NCBI RefSeq assembly: GCF_002884495.1 | Contig: NZ_KZ614145.1 | Coordinates: 744,001 to 808,000 of the forward strand | Direction of reading: 5' to 3' | Source of the DNA: Rummeliibacillus pycnus | GTDB lineage: Bacteria; Bacillota; Bacilli; Bacillales_A; Planococcaceae | DNA length: 64,000 nt | Shown: piece by piece, positions 60,845 to 64,000 of the stretch | Position numbering within the stretch: the stretch's first letter is position 1 | Layout: each line of letters starts with the position of its first letter | Program-made: the position numbers and the translations under genes | Notes under the pieces: model-generated | What the model was told of the DNA's origin: nothing | The model's input: only the letters and a program-made list of their open reading frames with translations | The model's database searches: none

Positions 60845-61073
60845 AGAAGAACGGTTAAAAATTTGGCTCGATGAATTTGAGGTGAAGATACCAAAAGAAT
60901 TAGAACAATTTAAACGGAGTAGGTGGCAACGTTTTATGGGCTATTTAGCATCACCTACTCAAGATCCGTTAGAAGATATGAATTCAACATTAGTTGGCTT
61001 TAAAGCATTGAAAATTCTTCCGATTATTGGTGGGATAGGTATTACCATTTTTCAACTATTAATGATGTATTAA
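60825..61073 (+). CDS. Putative anti-sigma factor
   Basis: This 82-residue protein has a charged cytoplasmic N-terminal part (REERLKIWLDEFEVKIPKEL) and one C-terminal membrane helix (ALKILPIIGGIGITIFQLLM). It overlaps the sigma gene by 20 bases. The layout suits a membrane-bound anti-sigma, but it lacks the H-x3-C-x2-C zinc motif of the ZAS family and is shorter than most. Assignment is from context. Confidence 0.6.
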   Translation: MKEEFNREERLKIWLDEFEVKIPKELEQFKRSRWQRFMGYLASPTQDPLEDMNSTLVGFKALKILPIIGGIGITIFQLLMMY

Positions 61074-61107
61074 TCAAAGGTTACAGGGACAAGAAACTTA
61101 AAATTGA

Positions 61108-61135
61108 TTGACAATTCAAATAACTATACTATAAT
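61108..61135 (+). promoter_or_regulatory. Sigma-A promoter of tyrZ
   Basis: TTGACA (61108-61113), 16 bases, TATAAT (61130-61135): full consensus hexamers. The transcript would start near 61142, before the T-box leader. Confidence 0.85.
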
Positions 61136-61189
61136 AAATAACAAGATTTGCATAACAAAGAATTGATTAGAACAATTTGGAGTATAAGA

Positions 61190-61458
61190 GTAAAAGCGTT
61201 GAAGAGAACGAGTAATTTTAATGGAACTTACAGAAAGTAGCCGGTTGATGAGAGGCACAAAGGAAAGTTAAAATGAATACATCTTGGAGCTGCGTACCGA
61301 ACTTTAGTAGGCTACGACGGGGGTGCATCCGTAATCAATGCAAAGGTATCGCTATTTAGCCGTACCTATTGAGAAGAGTTATGTGAATAACTCTTAAAAT
61401 AAGGTGGTAACACGTTCATAAACGTCCTTTAGGAAAATTCCTAAAGGACGTTTTTATT
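61190..61458 (+). promoter_or_regulatory. T-box leader with Tyr (UAC) specifier
   Basis: Stem I carries GAAGAGAACGAGTA and the specifier region GAA-TAC-ATCTTGGAG, placing the UAC codon at 61278-61280. The T-box AAGGTGGTAACACG is at 61401-61414. The terminator pairs AACGTCCTTTAGGA with TCCTAAAGGACGTT, then Ts (61421-61458). Uncharged tRNA-Tyr would stabilise the antiterminator and allow tyrZ expression. Confidence 0.95.
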
Positions 61459-61509
61459 TTGCTCTTATAGAACTTGCAATATTAATTCAAATTTAAGGAG
61501 TTGTATTGT

Positions 61510-62724
61510 ATGTTTTTAAAACCAGAGGAACAATTAGAAATTATTCAAAAGGGTGTAGACAAGATCGTTAACGAAGAAGAGTTATTAGCAAAATTGGATC
61601 ATTCTTTTAAGAAACAAAAGCCTTTAACGATTAAGCTTGGTTTAGATCCTTCTGCACCAGACATTCACTTAGGTCATGCTGTTGTTCTAAGAAAAATTAA
61701 ACAAATGCAAGACTTAGGTCATCGAGTTGTGATTATTATTGGTGATTTTACAGGCCGTATAGGAGATCCGACAGGAAAAGCAAAAGGTCGCGTTGCATTA
61801 AGTGATGAAATTGTAAAGGAAAATGCTAAAACCTATTGTAAGCAAATTTTTAAAATTTTAGATGAAGAAGAAACAACTGTACGTTTTAATAGTGAATGGT
61901 TATCTAGACTAACATTTGAAGAAGTGATCAAATTAGCTGCAACAACTTCTGTTGCACGGATTTTAGAACGTGATGATTTCCAAAAACGATATAACAATCA
62001 AGTACCAATTGGCATTCATGAATTCTTCTACCCATTAATGCAAGCATATGATTCAGTCGAAATTTTAGCTGATATTGAATTAGGAGGTACAGACCAAACC
62101 TTCAATATATTATTGGGACGCACATTACAAAAACATTTAGGGCTTGAAAAACAAATCGCCATTTTCATGCCATTATTAGAAGGGTTAGACGGTGTCGAAA
62201 AAATGAGTAAAAGCTTAGGAAATTATATTGGGGTAAATGAAGCACCTGAAGTAATGTTCAAAAAAGTAATGGAAGTACCTGATACATTGATTGTTAAATA
62301 CTTTGACCTTGCAACAGATGAGCATCCTAATACGATTAAGGAAGTAAAAGATCGATTATCAAAAGGTGAAAATCCACGAGATATAAAACTAGAATTAGCA
62401 GAAATTATTACTACTTTATACCATGGTAAAGAAGCTATGAGGAGGGCGAAGCAATATTTTGAAATAGCATTTCAAAAGAAACAAATACCTGATAACATTC
62501 CCTCCATTTTGATTGAAATAGGAAAAGAATCTGTACTAGATCTTATTCCATCCTTAATTGCTAAAGATTTTATTAAAAGTAAAAGTGAATTTATGCGATT
62601 AATTCAACAAAATGGCGTTTCGGTAAATGGTGAAAAAATGAAAGAAGATGATATAGACAAAATTCTAATGAATGATGATGTTTTACAGATTGGGAAGAAG
62701 CGATTCATAAAATTTATTAAATAG
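61510..62724 (+). CDS. tyrZ: Tyrosyl-tRNA synthetase, TyrZ type
   Basis: This 404-residue class I synthetase has GLDPSAPDIHLGH (HIGH) and KMSKSLGNYIG (KMSKS). The KMSKS form marks the TyrZ-like branch; the TyrS branch has K-F-G-K-T. A C-terminal S4 domain is seen in FMRLIQQNGVSVNGEKMKED. I chose ATG 61510, nine bases after AAGGAG; an in-frame TTG at 61501 lies on the ribosome site. It is probably an alternative TyrRS regulated by its T-box. Confidence 0.93.
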   Translation: MFLKPEEQLEIIQKGVDKIVNEEELLAKLDHSFKKQKPLTIKLGLDPSAPDIHLGHAVVLRKIKQMQDLGHRVVIIIGDFTGRIGDPTGKAKGRVALSDEIVKENAKTYCKQIFKILDEEETTVRFNSEWLSRLTFEEVIKLAATTSVARILERDDFQKRYNNQVPIGIHEFFYPLMQAYDSVEILADIELGGTDQTFNILLGRTLQKHLGLEKQIAIFMPLLEGLDGVEKMSKSLGNYIGVNEAPEVMFKKVMEVPDTLIVKYFDLATDEHPNTIKEVKDRLSKGENPRDIKLELAEIITTLYHGKEAMRRAKQYFEIAFQKKQIPDNIPSILIEIGKESVLDLIPSLIAKDFIKSKSEFMRLIQQNGVSVNGEKMKEDDIDKILMNDDVLQIGKKRFIKFIK

Positions 62725-63029
62725 GGGGCTAAGTTTATAGCTTCTTGTGTAGTTTAATGGATCAAAGATGATTATAGGTTGCGCCTTTTGGAAGAGATAT
62801 TGTTGTAGTTTGGGTTGCTGGAAATACTCTTATTGGGCAACTGATCATAAGAGCATTCATAAATTTATTTATAAAGAACCCCAAAAAACGGTGATTTAAA
62901 TGAAACATATTGTAATTTTGAAATAAGGGCAAAGCGATTATTGACTTGTTTTCAGATGAGTGGAGAATAGTAACAGTTGCAAGAATAGACAATTTATGTT
63001 AGATTATTAAAAATTCGATATGGCAATTC
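62725..63029. other. Intergenic region between tyrZ and the argS leader
   Basis: No supported gene. Frames of up to 77 codons on either strand lack start signals. Promoter-like TTGCAA (62977)-17-TAGATT (63000) could drive the argS leader. Confidence 0.4.
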
Positions 63030-63257
63030 GTTGAAAAAGAGAGTAGCTTTCATGTGCTATCCAAGCAAGCCAGGGTTGATGGGAGCCTAGCATAGTTATG
63101 AAAGTGAACCGCACTTTGGAGAAGAAACTTGAAAATAAGTAGAGGATTTCCGGGGAGTTCCCTCGTTAACAATGTCAAGTGGTTGATGCATGTCAACAAC
63201 TAGAGTGGTACCACGGGATTTAACTCTCGTCTCTGTATAAGAGGCGAGAGTTTTTTT
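63030..63257 (+). promoter_or_regulatory. T-box leader with Arg (CGC) specifier
   Basis: Aligned to the tyrZ leader, GAAC-CGC-ACTTTGGAG places the specifier CGC (Arg) at 63110-63112. The T-box AGAGTGGTACCACGGG lies at 63202-63217. The terminator pairs AACTCTCGTCTC with GAGGCGAGAGTT, then seven Ts (63222-63257). Confidence 0.95.
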
Positions 63258-63283
63258 ATTTGTAAAAAAACGGAGGGGATCTT

Positions 63284-64000
63284 ATGAAAAACACTGTAAT
63301 TGAACAATTAGCAACAGTATTAGATGGGACATTATCAGTTCAAGAAATTGAAGACATGTTAGAAAAACCGAAATTTGAGCAACTTGGAGATATTGCTTTT
63401 CCTTGTTTCTTACTTGCAAAGAAATATCGTAAATCACCTCATTTGATTGCGGAAGAAATTTCGCAGCAGATTGCAAAAGAAGGCTTTGAAAAAATTGAGG
63501 TACTAGGGGGTTATATCAACTTTTTCTATGATAAAGTGACGTTCGCAAATGCAGTAATCACAAAAGTGTTAAAAGAACGTGATCAGTATGGGGCTAAAGA
63601 GGAAACTGGTAAACAAATTGTGATCGATTATTCCTCACCAAATATCGCAAAACCATTTTCAATGGGTCATTTGCGCTCCACTGTTATTGGTCAAGCTCTG
63701 GCAAATATTGCAGAAAAAAATGGAGATAAAGCCATTCGTATCAATCATTTAGGCGATTGGGGAACGCAATTTGGAAAGCTAATTGTTGCCTATAAAAAAT
63801 GGGGTTCAAAAGAATTAGTGGAAGCTTCACCAATTGAGGAGCTTCTGAAACTCTATGTGAAATTCCATGAAGTTGCAGATGATGCATTAAATGATGAAGC
63901 ACGTGCAGCTTTTAAAATGTTGGAGAATGGAGATTCAGAATCCTTACAGTTATGGCAATGGTTTAGAGAAGAATCGATCAAAGAATTCATGACACTCTAT
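63284..64000 (+). CDS. argS: Arginyl-tRNA synthetase (partial, runs off window end)
   Basis: The first 239 residues of a class I synthetase. The HIGH motif is SSPNIAKPFSMGHLRSTVIG, and the N-terminal Add1 domain includes FEQLGDIAFPCFLLAKKYRK for tRNA D-loop recognition. INHLGDWGTQFGKLIVAYKK follows. Start ATG 63284 after CGGAGGGG. The KMSKS loop and anticodon domain are outside the window. T-box control of argS suggests an inducible or second copy (inference). Confidence 0.95.
   Translation, partial: MKNTVIEQLATVLDGTLSVQEIEDMLEKPKFEQLGDIAFPCFLLAKKYRKSPHLIAEEISQQIAKEGFEKIEVLGGYINFFYDKVTFANAVITKVLKERDQYGAKEETGKQIVIDYSSPNIAKPFSMGHLRSTVIGQALANIAEKNGDKAIRINHLGDWGTQFGKLIVAYKKWGSKELVEASPIEELLKLYVKFHEVADDALNDEARAAFKMLENGDSESLQLWQWFREESIKEFMTLY

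Noticed and set aside
62762-62992. Minus-strand frame of 76 codons upstream of the argS leader
   Set aside because: No ribosome site and no recognisable domain; a plus-strand frame through the same bases is equally long.

Overview
The window reads as chromosome of a low-GC, Gram-positive, aerobic endospore-former type (Bacillales). T-box leaders, a TPP riboswitch pair, HssRS/HrtBA, TyrZ-type TyrRS, RpiR/GntR/MarR regulators, strong GGAGG ribosome sites and frequent TTG/GTG starts all fit. Gene content and GC-rich foldback repeats suggest a Planococcaceae member (Lysinibacillus/Solibacillus/Rummeliibacillus-like). That placement is inference; I could not run a search. I recognise no phage, transposase, CRISPR array, rRNA or tRNA gene.

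Layout. 1-3 kb: a minus-strand operon (XRE regulator, PLDc_N peptide, ABC ATPase, ABC permease cut by the window edge). 3.2-7.2 kb: single genes (nucleotidyltransferase, GNAT, VOC protein, hypoxanthine-DNA glycosylase, DUF975). 7.5-12.5 kb: a tightly coupled cassette (RpiR regulator, M20 deacylase, GNAT acyltransferase, N-succinylamino acid racemase, YkvI-like transporter) matching the D- to L-amino acid conversion pathway. 13.1-19.7 kb: amine catabolism (copper amine oxidase, a Met-rich His-tailed membrane protein, aldehyde dehydrogenase, AraC regulator, ethanolamine-type permease). 22.2-26.3 kb: thiazole branch of thiamine synthesis (tenI-thiO-thiS-thiG-thiF) behind two TPP riboswitches in series. 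26.5-31.3 kb: acyl-CoA ligase, a dead CPBP protease gene, adenine deaminase, a small oxidase-like membrane protein. 31.5-36.4 kb: GntR regulator, GlcD, GlcF and L-2-hydroxyglutarate oxidase. 38.9-42.9 kb: haem-stress system hrtA/hrtB/hssS/hssR with a recognisable HssR direct repeat. 43.2-48.9 kb: orphan qoxD, MarR-rhodanese pair, YitT protein, and an MhqR-like regulator with ring-cleaving dioxygenase and flavin oxidoreductase. 49.9-51.5 kb: guanine riboswitch and purine permease. 52-61 kb: small accessory genes mixed with decayed ones. 61.1-64 kb: tyrZ and argS (cut by the window end), each with its own T-box leader.

Two things stand out. First, regulation is readable from the DNA: two TPP switches, one guanine-type switch, two T-boxes whose aligned specifier codons are UAC and CGC, an HssR operator and several MarR palindromes. 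Second, there is much gene decay: nonsense- or frameshift-broken genes near 3.2, 20.9, 28.2 and 57.0 kb, and fragments of DinB, QoxC and DUF2716 proteins. The least understood candidate unit is the copper amine oxidase cluster, where a 17-methionine membrane protein ending in five histidines sits between oxidase and aldehyde dehydrogenase and may supply copper.
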